From Actinomycetes bacterium (GTDB taxonomy: Bacteria > Actinomycetota > Acidimicrobiia > Acidimicrobiales > RAAP-2): a DNA stretch of 7,168 nucleotides. The stretch covers positions 1 to 7,168 of the forward strand of contig JAJYPU010000093.1 of the NCBI GenBank assembly GCA_021795095.1, given 5' to 3'. The notes beneath the pieces are model-generated. The model was not told where the DNA came from. It ran no database searches and saw only the letters and a program-made list of their open reading frames with translations. The position numbers and the translations under genes were made by a program. This document shows positions 1 through 6,789 of the stretch, in pieces; position 1 is the stretch's first letter, and each line of letters begins with the position of its first letter.

Positions 1-1096
1 TGTGGAAGCGTCGGAATCCCTCGCAGAGGTAGTTGAGCCCGGGCTCTGCGTCCTCGCTCAGGGTGAAGCGGTCCTTCGGGCAGCCGCCGTGGCAGAACGA
101 CAGGACGGGGCATCGCTGACACTGGGACGGCAACGCGTCGCGCTTGGCCTGGCCGAAGGCGACCTGGGTGGGCGACGACGCGAGGTCGAGCAGCTGGTCG
201 GTACGAATCGACCCGAGGCGGTGCTCGGGATCGACGAAGTGGTCACAGGCGTAGACGCCGCCGTCGTGTTCGATCGCGAGTACTTGGCCGCAGGTCTCTG
301 CGGTGACGCACAGCGTGCCGCCGCCGTTGGTGGTCACGAAGAGGCCCTCGAGGAACCCCTGGACGACGAGGCGGTTGATGTCGTGACGGACCCACTCGTC
401 GAAGATCGCGATGAGGAAGTCCCCGAACTCGGCCGGCCCGACCGATTCGGGCGTGACGACGCCGTCGACGTCGCGGGCGACGATCGGGATGAACTGGATC
501 CACGTGACCCCCAGGTCGCGCAAGTACCGGTAGACCTCGAGGGGTCGCGCCGCGGTGGCCGCGTTCACGGTGCACAAGATGTCGGGTTCGACCCCTCGCG
601 CGCGCAGGCGGGCCAGCGCGTCGAGCACGCGGTGGTGGGTCGCTCGACCACGGCGGTCGTGTCGCAGCGCGTCGTGGGTCGACGGTCCACCATCGACGCT
701 GAGGCCGACCGCGACGTGGTTCTCGGCGATGAAGGCGGCCCAGCTGTCATCGAGCAGGGTGCCGTTGGTCTGGAAGCTGTTGAGCCAGGTCCAGCCCTCG
801 GGGGCGAGCTCCGCCTGGATCGCGAAGGCCCGTTCGTAGAAGGCGCGGCCCGCGAGCAGTGGCTCGCCGCCGTGCCAGACCACGTGCACGGGCGAAGCCT
901 TCGATCCGGCGATCGCGCTCGTGAGGTACGCGCGCAACACGTCCTCGGACATCCGGTAGCGCTCGTCGCTCGCGAAGAGCTCGGTCTTTGCTAGGTAGTA
1001 GCAGTAGTCGCAGTCGAGGTTGCAGATCGGCCCGACGGGCTTGACGATCGTGACGGCGCTGGAAACGTCGGAGGGATTCGAACGTGCCGTCTCCAT
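1..1096 (-). CDS. Anaerobic sulfatase-maturating enzyme (radical SAM/SPASM), 3' end cut by window edge
   Basis: The minus strand reads open from an ATG at 1096 to the left edge, giving 365 residues without a stop. Residues 25-32 are CNLDCDYC, the CxxxCxxC motif that binds the radical SAM [4Fe-4S] cluster and S-adenosylmethionine, and WHGGEP follows at 74-79. The SPASM cysteines have the spacing known for anSME enzymes: C263, C269, C284, C326, C329, C335, C339 and C358, enough for two auxiliary [4Fe-4S] clusters. D285, directly after C284, matches the Asp proposed as catalytic base in the Clostridium perfringens enzyme. The family oxidises a Cys or Ser of a sulfatase to formylglycine in the cytoplasm. 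The end (CPKDRF, then NYLCEGF) matches the usual C-terminus, so only a few tens of residues are probably missing. No sulfatase gene is visible here; one may lie beyond the left edge. The start has no good Shine-Dalgarno site, but it places the first cysteine at the usual distance from the N-terminus. A peptide-modifying SPASM enzyme is the alternative, less likely given the cysteine pattern. Confidence 0.9.
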   Translation of the reverse strand, partial: METARSNPSDVSSAVTIVKPVGPICNLDCDYCYYLAKTELFASDERYRMSEDVLRAYLTSAIAGSKASPVHVVWHGGEPLLAGRAFYERAFAIQAELAPEGWTWLNSFQTNGTLLDDSWAAFIAENHVAVGLSVDGGPSTHDALRHDRRGRATHHRVLDALARLRARGVEPDILCTVNAATAARPLEVYRYLRDLGVTWIQFIPIVARDVDGVVTPESVGPAEFGDFLIAIFDEWVRHDINRLVVQGFLEGLFVTTNGGGTLCVTAETCGQVLAIEHDGGVYACDHFVDPEHRLGSIRTDQLLDLASSPTQVAFGQAKRDALPSQCQRCPVLSFCHGGCPKDRFTLSEDAEPGLNYLCEGFRRFH

Positions 1097-1192
1097 CCCG
1101 TCAGTCTCGCACGCCCGTCGCGCGGTTCGTGGCGCGATGACCCGTGCGACGCCATGTAGGGTCGGGGGCGACGACGAAGGAGGGTCCGCACC
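1097..1192. promoter_or_regulatory. Divergent intergenic region between the anSME and HAD phosphatase genes
   Basis: These 96 bp separate two genes that are transcribed away from each other, so both promoters should lie here or just inside the genes. On the plus strand TAGGGT at 1157-1162 fits the TANNNT -10 pattern and is followed by a strong AAGGAGG ribosome binding site at 1177-1183. I see no convincing -35 box at the right distance. I see no clear -10 or Shine-Dalgarno site for the minus-strand gene. Confidence 0.4.
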
Positions 1193-2008
1193 ATGCCCGA
1201 CAACCACGGACATCCCCGACCGCACATCACTCACGCCACGCACGTCGAGTCGTGGCTGCTGGACATGGACGGGGTCCTGGTGCGAGAGGAACACCCGATC
1301 GACGGCGCGACGGAGTTCCTCCAGCGCCTGCGCGACCGGGGCACGCCGTTTCTCGTGCTGACCAACAACTCGATGTACACCCGTCGCGACCTGAGCGCCC
1401 GGTTGCGCTGGAACGGCCTGGACGTCCCCGAGGACCACATCTGGACCTCGGCGCTGGCGACCGCCGTCTTCCTCGATGCCCAGCGTCCCCGTGGCACGGC
1501 CTTCGTCATAGGCGAGGTCGGCCTCACGACCGCGCTGCACGACATCGGCTACACCCAGTCCGAGAACGAGCCCGACTACGTCGTGGTCGGCGAGACCCGT
1601 AGCTACAGCTTCGACCGGATCACCCGCGCGGTGCGCCTCGTCGGCGAGGGGGCGCGGTTCATCGCGACCAACCCCGACCCCACCGGTCCGAGCCTCGAGG
1701 GGCCGCTCCCGGCGACCGGCGCGGTGACGGCGTTGATCAGCAAGGCGACCGGTCGACAGCCGTACTTCGTCGGCAAGCCGAACCCACTGATGATCCGCTC
1801 GGCGTTGCGTGAGCTCAACGCGCACTCCGAGACGACCGCGATGGTGGGCGACCGGATGGACACTGACGTGGTCGCCGGTCTCGAGGCGGGCTTGCACACC
1901 GTGCTCGTGCTCTCGGGCGTCTCGAGCGAGGAGTCGGCCAACCAGTACCCCTACAAGCCGTCGCGCGTCGTCGGGTCGGTGGCCGACTTGTCCGCGGAAC
2001 TGACCTGA
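1193..2008 (+). CDS. HAD-IIA family sugar-phosphatase, NagD / 4-nitrophenylphosphatase-like
   Basis: This 271-residue cytoplasmic phosphatase carries all four HAD motifs. Motif I is LLDMDG, with nucleophile D24 and acid/base D26. Motif II is LTNNS at 56-60. The motif III lysine is K195 in GKPNP, and motif IV is MVGDRMDTD with D220 and D225 for Mg2+. Between motifs II and III lies a C2-type cap, including FIATNPD at 156-162 and the ATGA stretch near 174-177 that is typical of the NagD subfamily. Members dephosphorylate small phosphorylated metabolites such as nucleotides, sugar phosphates or glycolate-2-phosphate; the substrate cannot be read from the sequence. The ATG at 1193 is chosen because AAGGAGG sits nine bases upstream and the length is normal for the family. 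The first 17 residues are His-rich and probably disordered. The gene diverges from the anSME gene and converges on the response regulator, with one base between the two stop codons. Confidence 0.9.
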   Translation: MPDNHGHPRPHITHATHVESWLLDMDGVLVREEHPIDGATEFLQRLRDRGTPFLVLTNNSMYTRRDLSARLRWNGLDVPEDHIWTSALATAVFLDAQRPRGTAFVIGEVGLTTALHDIGYTQSENEPDYVVVGETRSYSFDRITRAVRLVGEGARFIATNPDPTGPSLEGPLPATGAVTALISKATGRQPYFVGKPNPLMIRSALRELNAHSETTAMVGDRMDTDVVAGLEAGLHTVLVLSGVSSEESANQYPYKPSRVVGSVADLSAELT

Positions 2009-2009
2009 T

Positions 2010-2669
2010 CTACCCGGCGGTCACGATCCCCGTCTGGTAGGCGAGCACGACGAGTTGGGTCCGGTCGCGGGCGTCGAGCTTGGCGAGGATCCGACTCACG
2101 TGGGATTTTACGGTCGCCACGCTCATGTGGAGCTCATCGGCGATCTCGGCGTTGGAGGAACCGTGCGCGATCGCGATCAGGACCTCGTGTTCGCGCCCGG
2201 TGAGTCGCCCGAGGTCCACGGTCGCCGCCGTCGGCGCGGGACGGCTCGTGAAGGCGGCGATGAGTCGACGGGTCACGCTCGGTGCGAGCAGTGCGTCGCC
2301 GGCGGCGATGACGCGAATCGCGCTGAGCAGTTCCTCGGGCGGGGTGTCCTTCAAGAGGAAGCCACTGGCCCCGGCACGAAGCGCGTCAAAGACGTACTCG
2401 TCGAGGTCGAACGTGGTGAGCATCAAGATGCGCGTGTGGCGTCGAGCGGGACTGGACGTGATGAGCCGCGTCGCCTCGATGCCGTCCATCGTGGGCATGC
2501 GCACGTCCATCAAGACGACGTCGGGGTTGGTCTGGGCGATGACCGTCACGGCCTCGGCGCCGTTCTGGGCCTCGCCGACGACCTCGAGGTCGGTAGCGGA
2601 GTTAACCAGCACCTCAAAACCGGCGCGCACGAGGGCCTGATCGTCGACGACGACCACGCGGATGGTCAT
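2010..2669 (-). CDS. NarL/FixJ-type response regulator (receiver plus LuxR HTH)
   Basis: This is a 219-residue DNA-binding response regulator. The N-terminal receiver has the acidic pair D9 and D10, phospho-acceptor D55 in LMDVRMP, the switch residue T85 or T86 in MLTTFD, Y92 and conserved K107 in LLKD. The LuxR-type helix-turn-helix spans about 156-213, starting LTGREHEVL and containing the recognition-helix stretch SVATVKSHVSRIL. Phosphorylation by the adjacent kinase should promote dimerisation and binding to target promoters; the divergent ABC exporter promoter is the obvious candidate (inference). The start is ambiguous. The kinase stop and an ATG overlap as TGATG, and a GTG three bases upstream (2672) is also in frame. 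I chose the ATG because GGTGAG then lies at a better, though still short, distance. The overlap implies translational coupling to the kinase. Confidence 0.95.
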   Translation of the reverse strand: MTIRVVVVDDQALVRAGFEVLVNSATDLEVVGEAQNGAEAVTVIAQTNPDVVLMDVRMPTMDGIEATRLITSSPARRHTRILMLTTFDLDEYVFDALRAGASGFLLKDTPPEELLSAIRVIAAGDALLAPSVTRRLIAAFTSRPAPTAATVDLGRLTGREHEVLIAIAHGSSNAEIADELHMSVATVKSHVSRILAKLDARDRTQLVVLAYQTGIVTAG

Positions 2670-3889
2670 CACTCACCGACCGTTCGCAAGACCGCCGTCA
2701 CCGCGAAGCCACCGTCGGGTCGAGTGTGCGCGTCGAGCGTGCCGCCGAAGGCGATGGCGCGTTCGCGCATGCCGATGATCCCGTGGGTGTTCCCGCCCGT
2801 CAACGCCGCTTTCGGGTGGGCGCCGGGTTCGTTTACGACCGTGATCGTGACGTCGTGGTCGCTGAAGGCGAGGTGGACCAGTGTGTCCGCGCCATCGGCG
2901 TGCTTGACGACGTTGGTGAGGGCCTCTTGGACGATCCGGTAGATCGAGAGCTCGAGGCCGAGTGGCAGGTGTGGTGCGGGACCGTCGAGCCGCCACGTGA
3001 CCTTCATGCCGGTGGCCCGGACGCGGTCGAGCAACTCGGTGAGGTCCGACAGATCCGGTGTGGGGGTGTGGGCGGGGGCGTCGAGTCCGGCGTTGGTTCG
3101 TCGCAGGACGGTGATCACGCGGCGCAACTCGTCGAGGGATTGGCGGCTCGTCTCTTCGACGGTCGCGAGCGCTCGTCGGGCCTGCTCGGGCTGCTGGTCC
3201 ATCACGTGGCGTCCGACCCCCGACTGGACTGCGATCACGCTGAGGCTGTGGGCGAGGATGTCGTGGAGCTCGCGGGCGATCTCGAGGCGCTCCTCACTGA
3301 TCGCGCGGTGGGCTTGGTCGATCTCACGACGTTGCCGTTCGGCGACCTGTTCGGCGATGGCGCGGCGGAACTCGCGGCGGGTCCGGATGCTGTCGCCGAT
3401 GAACCACGTCGCGAGGGCGAGCAGCAGGTTGAAGGTGACATCGCCCTGGGCCCGGTGAAAGTACGCGGCGACAGCCAGCGCCACGAGGATTGCGCCCTCG
3501 AGGACGATGAGCGTGACCAGCGACTGGCGTCGTGGTCGGGTGGTGGCGACCGTGTAGAGCGGGAAGGCGAGCAGGGGAGCGGGGGCGAGCGAGTGGCCGA
3601 GGATGGTGGTGGCGACCGTGGCGCCGCCGACGAGGATCATGGCCGACAGGGGCGAGACGCGTCGCCAGGCGGTCGGGACGGCGGCGAGCAGGAAGAGTGA
3701 GCCGAGGACCACCCGGTTGGTGCCCGCGACCTCCGTGGGATGGGCGTGGGCCAGCAGGAAGAAGTGCGTGACGAAGCCGGCGGTGAAGAACGCGGCGACC
3801 GCGATGTCAAAGCCCACCCACTGGCGTGGTGAGATGCGTTCGAGCCAGGGCGCGCCCGCGACCTTAACGGCGCTGCTCGATGGTGTCAC
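2669..3889 (-). CDS. DesK-like sensor histidine kinase with multi-pass membrane N-terminus (HisKA_3)
   Basis: This is a 406-residue inner-membrane sensor kinase. Residues about 27-168 contain five or six hydrophobic segments (roughly 27-47, 60-75, 82-97, 104-116, 124-144 and 152-168) with short loops and no large extracytoplasmic domain. This suggests sensing within or near the membrane. A helical linker at 170-200 leads into the HisKA_3 dimerisation region, where ELHDILAHSLS at 207-217 holds the phospho-acceptor H209. The HATPase domain follows, with N-box RIVQEALTNVVKHA (N326) and G-box HGIIGMRER (G370, G373). The kinase should phosphorylate the response regulator encoded directly downstream. 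The signal is unknown; kinases paired with such exporters often answer to envelope stress or antimicrobials. The GTG start at 3889 is the first possible start after an in-frame TAG at 3901-3899, but it lacks a good Shine-Dalgarno site. A GTG at codon 25 is the next alternative and would remove only the cytoplasmic N-tail. Confidence 0.93.
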   Translation of the reverse strand: MTPSSSAVKVAGAPWLERISPRQWVGFDIAVAAFFTAGFVTHFFLLAHAHPTEVAGTNRVVLGSLFLLAAVPTAWRRVSPLSAMILVGGATVATTILGHSLAPAPLLAFPLYTVATTRPRRQSLVTLIVLEGAILVALAVAAYFHRAQGDVTFNLLLALATWFIGDSIRTRREFRRAIAEQVAERQRREIDQAHRAISEERLEIARELHDILAHSLSVIAVQSGVGRHVMDQQPEQARRALATVEETSRQSLDELRRVITVLRRTNAGLDAPAHTPTPDLSDLTELLDRVRATGMKVTWRLDGPAPHLPLGLELSIYRIVQEALTNVVKHADGADTLVHLAFSDHDVTITVVNEPGAHPKAALTGGNTHGIIGMRERAIAFGGTLDAHTRPDGGFAVTAVLRTVGE

Positions 3890-3922
3890 GGTCCGACGCT
3901 ACCGACTCGGGGGCTTCGTCGA

Positions 3923-3931
3923 CTCCTCCTT
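3923..3931 (-). promoter_or_regulatory. Orphan Shine-Dalgarno-like site AAGGAGGAG upstream of the kinase
   Basis: The minus strand reads AAGGAGGAG here, the strongest Shine-Dalgarno-like match in this part of the window. No ATG, GTG or TTG follows before the kinase GTG, which lies 33 bases further on and in a frame closed by a TAG at 3901-3899. It may be fortuitous, a leader remnant or the sign of an indel. Confidence 0.35.
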
Positions 3932-4055
3932 GCGATGTAGCGCGTCCGTCGCGCGGATGAGCCTGCGCGCGGTCCCGAAATCATCCTGAAGTATGAGTCA
4001 AGTTCGGTCGCGCGATCGAGTCGACCGGGCGCTTGCCCCGCGACACTGGTGAGGA

Positions 4056-4068
4056 CCCCGGTTCGGGG
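4056..4068 (+). repeat. Short GC inverted repeat in the ABC operon leader
   Basis: CCCCG and CGGGG form a perfect 5-bp inverted repeat with a three-base GTT loop. It ends five bases before the GAGGAG ribosome binding site (4074-4079) of the ATPase gene. In the transcript it could form a small hairpin next to the ribosome site. No downstream T-tract makes it a terminator. Confidence 0.35.
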
Positions 4069-4084
4069 CGGATGAGGAGCGACC

Positions 4085-5035
4085 GTGATCGACGTACGTG
4101 GCGTAACCAAGCGCTTCAAGGACACCCTGGCCGTGGACAGTCTGAGCTTCGAGGTGCCGACCGGTGTCGTCACGGGGTTCCTCGGCCCGAACGGGTCGGG
4201 CAAGTCGACGACCATGCGCCTCATCATGGGTCTGGACCACGCCGACGTCGGCGAGGCGGTGATCAACGGCGTCCCCTACCACCGGCTCGCCCAACCCCTG
4301 CGTGAGGTCGGCGCGCTGCTCGAGGCCAAGGCGATTCACCCGGGCCGCACGGCTTTCAACCATCTCTGGTACCTCGCCCAGACCAACGACATCGCCCGTC
4401 GACGCGTGAGCGAGGTGCTCGAACTCGTCGGGCTCACCCAGGTGGCCCATAAGCGCGTGGGCAAGTTCTCCCTCGGCATGGGTCAACGACTGGGCATCGC
4501 CGCGGCGCTGCTCGGCGATCCGGGGACGCTGCTCTTCGACGAGCCGATCAACGGGCTCGACCCCGAGGGCATCCTGTGGGTGCGCAATCTCCTGAAGGGG
4601 TTGGCCGCCGAGGGACGCACGGTCTTCGTCTCGAGCCACCTGATGAGTGAGATGGCCCTCACCGCTGACCACCTTGTCGTAATCGGCCGGGGGCGTCTCA
4701 TCTCGACCGGTTCGGTGAGCGACTTCATCACCACCAACGCGAGCCAGTTTGTGCGGGTGCGCACTCCGCGTGCCGACGAACTCGAACGCTTGCTCGTCAC
4801 CCAGGGCGCTCGCGTGCAGCGAGAGGACGACGCGTCACTCACCGTGAGCAGCCTCTCGGCGGAGCAGATCGGGGAGACCTGTGGCCACGCCGGGATCGTT
4901 TTGTACGAGCTCTCGCCCCAGTCGGCCTCACTCGAAGAGGCCTTCATGGAGATGACCCGTGAAAGCGTCGACTATCACGGACACGAGTCGACGATGACGT
5001 CGCGGCGTCCACGAGCGGAAAGTAGCCAGCCATGA
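4085..5035 (+). CDS. ABC exporter ATP-binding protein, BcrA/DrrA-like
   Basis: This 316-residue cytoplasmic ATPase should power the permease encoded next to it. Walker A is GPNGSGKST at 34-42, the signature motif SLGMGQ is at 129-134, Walker B is LLFDEP at 149-154 followed by D-loop NGLDPEG, and the switch histidine is H185 in SSH. Where most ABC ATPases have the Q-loop glutamine this protein has GALLEA (76-81), as is common in the BcrA-like export group. The signature is followed by QRLGIA, also typical of that group. Residues from about 205 onward form the C-terminal extension seen in these exporters, ending in a polar tail rich in Ser and Arg. The GTG start at 4085 is supported by GAGGAG five bases upstream and by immediate entry into the fold (MIDVRGVTKRF). 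The stop overlaps the permease start as ATGA, so the two are co-translated. Exported substrates of the family include peptide antibiotics, drugs and lipids; which applies here is unknown. Confidence 0.95.
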   Translation: MIDVRGVTKRFKDTLAVDSLSFEVPTGVVTGFLGPNGSGKSTTMRLIMGLDHADVGEAVINGVPYHRLAQPLREVGALLEAKAIHPGRTAFNHLWYLAQTNDIARRRVSEVLELVGLTQVAHKRVGKFSLGMGQRLGIAAALLGDPGTLLFDEPINGLDPEGILWVRNLLKGLAAEGRTVFVSSHLMSEMALTADHLVVIGRGRLISTGSVSDFITTNASQFVRVRTPRADELERLLVTQGARVQREDDASLTVSSLSAEQIGETCGHAGIVLYELSPQSASLEEAFMEMTRESVDYHGHESTMTSRRPRAESSQP

Positions 5036-5862
5036 CTTCCACCACCCCCACCGACTGGTCACCAGCGCCGTCGGCGCATCCTCGCCAGCGCATGGTCAGT
5101 CTCTTGCGAGCCGAGTGGACCAAGATGCGTACTGTCCGCTCGACGATGTGGACGCTCGTCGCGATGACCATCATCACCGTCGGTATCTCCATGATCGCGG
5201 GTTCGACCATCGCGAGTCGATGGAACACCTTCTCGGTGATCCATCGACTCACCTTTGATCCCACGAGGATCTCGCTGCGTGGCCTGCTATTCAGCCAGCT
5301 GATCATCGGCGTACTCGGCGTGCTGGTGATGAGCGCCGAGTACGGCACGGGGACGATCCGAGCGACGCTCGCGGCCGTTCCTCGCAGACCTCGAGTCCTC
5401 GCGGCCAAGGCCGCCGTCTTCTTCGTGGTGGCGGTGGTGGCCGGCGAGGTGCTCGCCTTCAGCGGGTTCCTAGTCGGCCAGGCGCTGCTCGTGAGCCCGG
5501 CGCCTCACGCCGTGCTCTCCCAGCCCGGCGTCCTTCGCGCCGTCGCCGGTGGCGGGCTCGTCGTCGCCGTTCTCGGGCTCTTCGCCCTCGGACTCGCGAC
5601 GATCATCCGGCACTCCGCCGGGGCGATCACCGCGTACGTGGGCATCCTGTTGGTCGCCCCGATCATCCTGCAGTCGCTGCCGTCGTCGATCGGTCAGCCG
5701 ATCCTCAAGTTCATGCCCTTCACGATCAGTGACACGATGACCTCGGTGGTCCCGAACGGGAACGGCGCGTTCAGTCCGTGGGTGGGTCTCCTGGTTCTCG
5801 TCGGCTACGCCATTGCCGCACTCGTGATCGGCGGGTGGCTGCTCAATCGACGCGACGCGTAG
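5032..5862 (+). CDS. ABC-2 type exporter permease subunit
   Basis: This 276-residue integral membrane protein begins with a Pro/Ser/Thr-rich cytoplasmic tail (about 1-20) and an amphipathic stretch, LLRAEWTKMRTVRS, that commonly precedes the first helix in these permeases. About six hydrophobic segments follow: near 39-57, 85-101, 124-148, 164-186, 192-214 and 249-269. Residues 102-119 (AEYGTGTIRATLAAVPRR) match the E-x-GTIR-x(n)-P-R pattern of the cytoplasmic loop between helices 2 and 3 in ABC-2 permeases that pair with BcrA-like ATPases. It forms the transport channel, probably as a dimer with two ATPase subunits. The ATG at 5032 overlaps the ATPase stop by four bases, giving translational coupling, and the short C-terminus (LLNRRDA) is cytoplasmic. 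Operon position opposite a kinase/regulator pair suggests inducible export or self-protection; this is inference. Confidence 0.92.
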   Translation: MTSTTPTDWSPAPSAHPRQRMVSLLRAEWTKMRTVRSTMWTLVAMTIITVGISMIAGSTIASRWNTFSVIHRLTFDPTRISLRGLLFSQLIIGVLGVLVMSAEYGTGTIRATLAAVPRRPRVLAAKAAVFFVVAVVAGEVLAFSGFLVGQALLVSPAPHAVLSQPGVLRAVAGGGLVVAVLGLFALGLATIIRHSAGAITAYVGILLVAPIILQSLPSSIGQPILKFMPFTISDTMTSVVPNGNGAFSPWVGLLVLVGYAIAALVIGGWLLNRRDA

Positions 5863-5946
5863 CGCCTCGAAGTAGCCGCGTCGACAGACCCGGCGTCGCC
5901 CCCGAGCGTCGACGATGAGTAGGCTGCCTCGTCGAAGAGGAGCAAC
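5863..5946 (+). promoter_or_regulatory. Intergenic spacer upstream of the SDR gene with a possible promoter
   Basis: These 84 bp separate the permease from the SDR gene on the same strand. TAGGCT at 5920-5925 fits the TANNNT -10 pattern and resembles the TAGGGT before the HAD gene. GAGGAG at 5937-5942 is the ribosome site for the GTG start four bases on. No -35 box or stem with T-tract is seen, so either read-through from the ABC operon or a separate promoter is possible. Confidence 0.35.
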
Positions 5947-6729
5947 GTGTCGATTCCCCAGCTATTTGACCTATCGGGCCGCACCGCGATCGTCACCGGC
6001 GCGGGCAGTGAGAGCGGAATCGGTTTCGCAACCGCCCGCCTGCTCGTGGACCTCGGTGCCACGGTCGTGGTGACCTCAACGAGTTCACGGATCAACGAGC
6101 GCGTCGAGGAACTGGGTCCAGAGCGCGCGGTCGGTATCGTCGGTGACCTCACCGAGGTCGACGCGGCCCCGCGACTGGTCCGAGCCGCCCTCGAACGGTT
6201 CGGGGCGCTTCACATTGTCGTGCACAACGCGGGCATGACGTCGGTGAGCGATCCGGTCCAGGTGAACGGGGCCATCGAGACCATCGACTACGACGGGTGG
6301 CGCCGTGGAATCGCGCGCAATCTCGATACCGCCTACCTGGTCGCCCACGAGGCGATGCCCGTGCTCACGGGGGCGGGGTGGGGGCGCTTCATCCTGGTGG
6401 CGAGCGTGTCGGGACCGGTCATGGCGATGCGACACGAGCCCGCCTACGCGACGGCCAAGGCCGGCATGGTGGGCCTCGCGCGCGCCCTCGCCGTGGACGT
6501 GGCGCGTCACGGCGTGACGGTGAACGCCGTGGCGCCGGGGTGGATCGCGACGGGCTCACAGACTCCCTTCGAGGCCACCCAGGGCGAGGCGACGCCGCTC
6601 GGGCGCAGCGCGCGACCCGACGAGGTCGCGGCCGCCATCGGGTGGCTCGCCACGCCCGGCGCCTCCTACGTCACGGGGCAGTGTCTCGTGGTGGACGGGG
6701 GCAACGCTGTCGCCGAGGAGCGCTCCTAG
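5947..6729 (+). CDS. Classical short-chain dehydrogenase/reductase (FabG-like SDR)
   Basis: This 260-residue NAD(P)-dependent oxidoreductase has the normal length of a classical SDR. The cofactor-binding glycine motif is TGAGSESGIG at 17-26, two residues longer between the glycines than the textbook TGxxxGIG. D67 matches the adenine-ring Asp, and HNAG at 93-96 replaces the usual NNAG. The catalytic tetrad is N125, S153 (in VASVSG), Y167 and K171 (YATAK). The Ser-Tyr gap is 14 residues, one more than in FabG. The C-terminus SYVTGQCLVVDGG is typical. R48 after the second strand hints at NADPH use, but this is tentative. The substrate is unknown; 3-oxoacyl-ACP reductase is the default name for such proteins, though no fatty-acid genes are near and a role in alcohol or ketone metabolism is equally likely. 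The GTG start is supported by GAGGAG four bases upstream. Confidence 0.92.
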   Translation: MSIPQLFDLSGRTAIVTGAGSESGIGFATARLLVDLGATVVVTSTSSRINERVEELGPERAVGIVGDLTEVDAAPRLVRAALERFGALHIVVHNAGMTSVSDPVQVNGAIETIDYDGWRRGIARNLDTAYLVAHEAMPVLTGAGWGRFILVASVSGPVMAMRHEPAYATAKAGMVGLARALAVDVARHGVTVNAVAPGWIATGSQTPFEATQGEATPLGRSARPDEVAAAIGWLATPGASYVTGQCLVVDGGNAVAEERS

Positions 6730-6789
6730 ATCAGTCAGGATTCGGCGTTTGGAGGAGATTGTGGTTGATACTCGTTCAGGAGTGCCCAA

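Larger units (their letters stand above)
3890..4084. promoter_or_regulatory. Divergent control region between the two-component system and the ABC exporter
   Basis: This 195-bp gap between divergent operons is where the regulator most likely acts. Its least GC-rich part, about 3977-4005, is the best place for promoters. On the minus strand TTGACT at 4001-3996 looks like a -35 box, but no fitting -10 follows at 16-18 bp. CATACT at 3995-3990 could instead be a minus-strand -10. On the plus strand TATGAG at 3992-3997 is a weak -10 candidate. TCAT/ATGA half-sites at 3981-3984 and 3993-3996 form a short dyad with an 8-bp spacer. None of these is strong enough to call as a defined operator. Confidence 0.45.

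Noticed and set aside
2..994. 330-residue plus-strand open frame covering the left end
   Set aside because: It is antisense to the radical SAM gene, whose motifs are unmistakable. The frame is rich in Val, Gly, Asp and Arg without any family motif, as expected of a GC-rich shadow.
2055..3700. Long plus-strand open frames opposite the response regulator and kinase
   Set aside because: They lie antisense to well-defined receiver, HTH, HisKA_3 and HATPase domains and show no recognisable motif.
4309..4330. Missing Q-loop glutamine in the ABC ATPase (GALLEA), considered as a defect
   Set aside because: Replacement at this position is usual in BcrA-like exporter ATPases, and all other motifs are intact.
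3998..4672. 224-residue minus-strand frame opposite the ABC ATPase
   Set aside because: It is antisense to Walker A, signature and Walker B motifs of the ATPase and has shadow-like composition.
5878..5913. Repeated GCGTCGAC at 5878-5885 and 5906-5913
   Set aside because: GTCGAC-type words are frequent throughout this GC-rich window, so two copies 28 bp apart are not notable.
6716..6727. 12-bp palindrome AGGAGCGCTCCT at the end of the SDR gene, considered as a terminator
   Set aside because: It has no loop and no following T-tract, and most of it is coding sequence.
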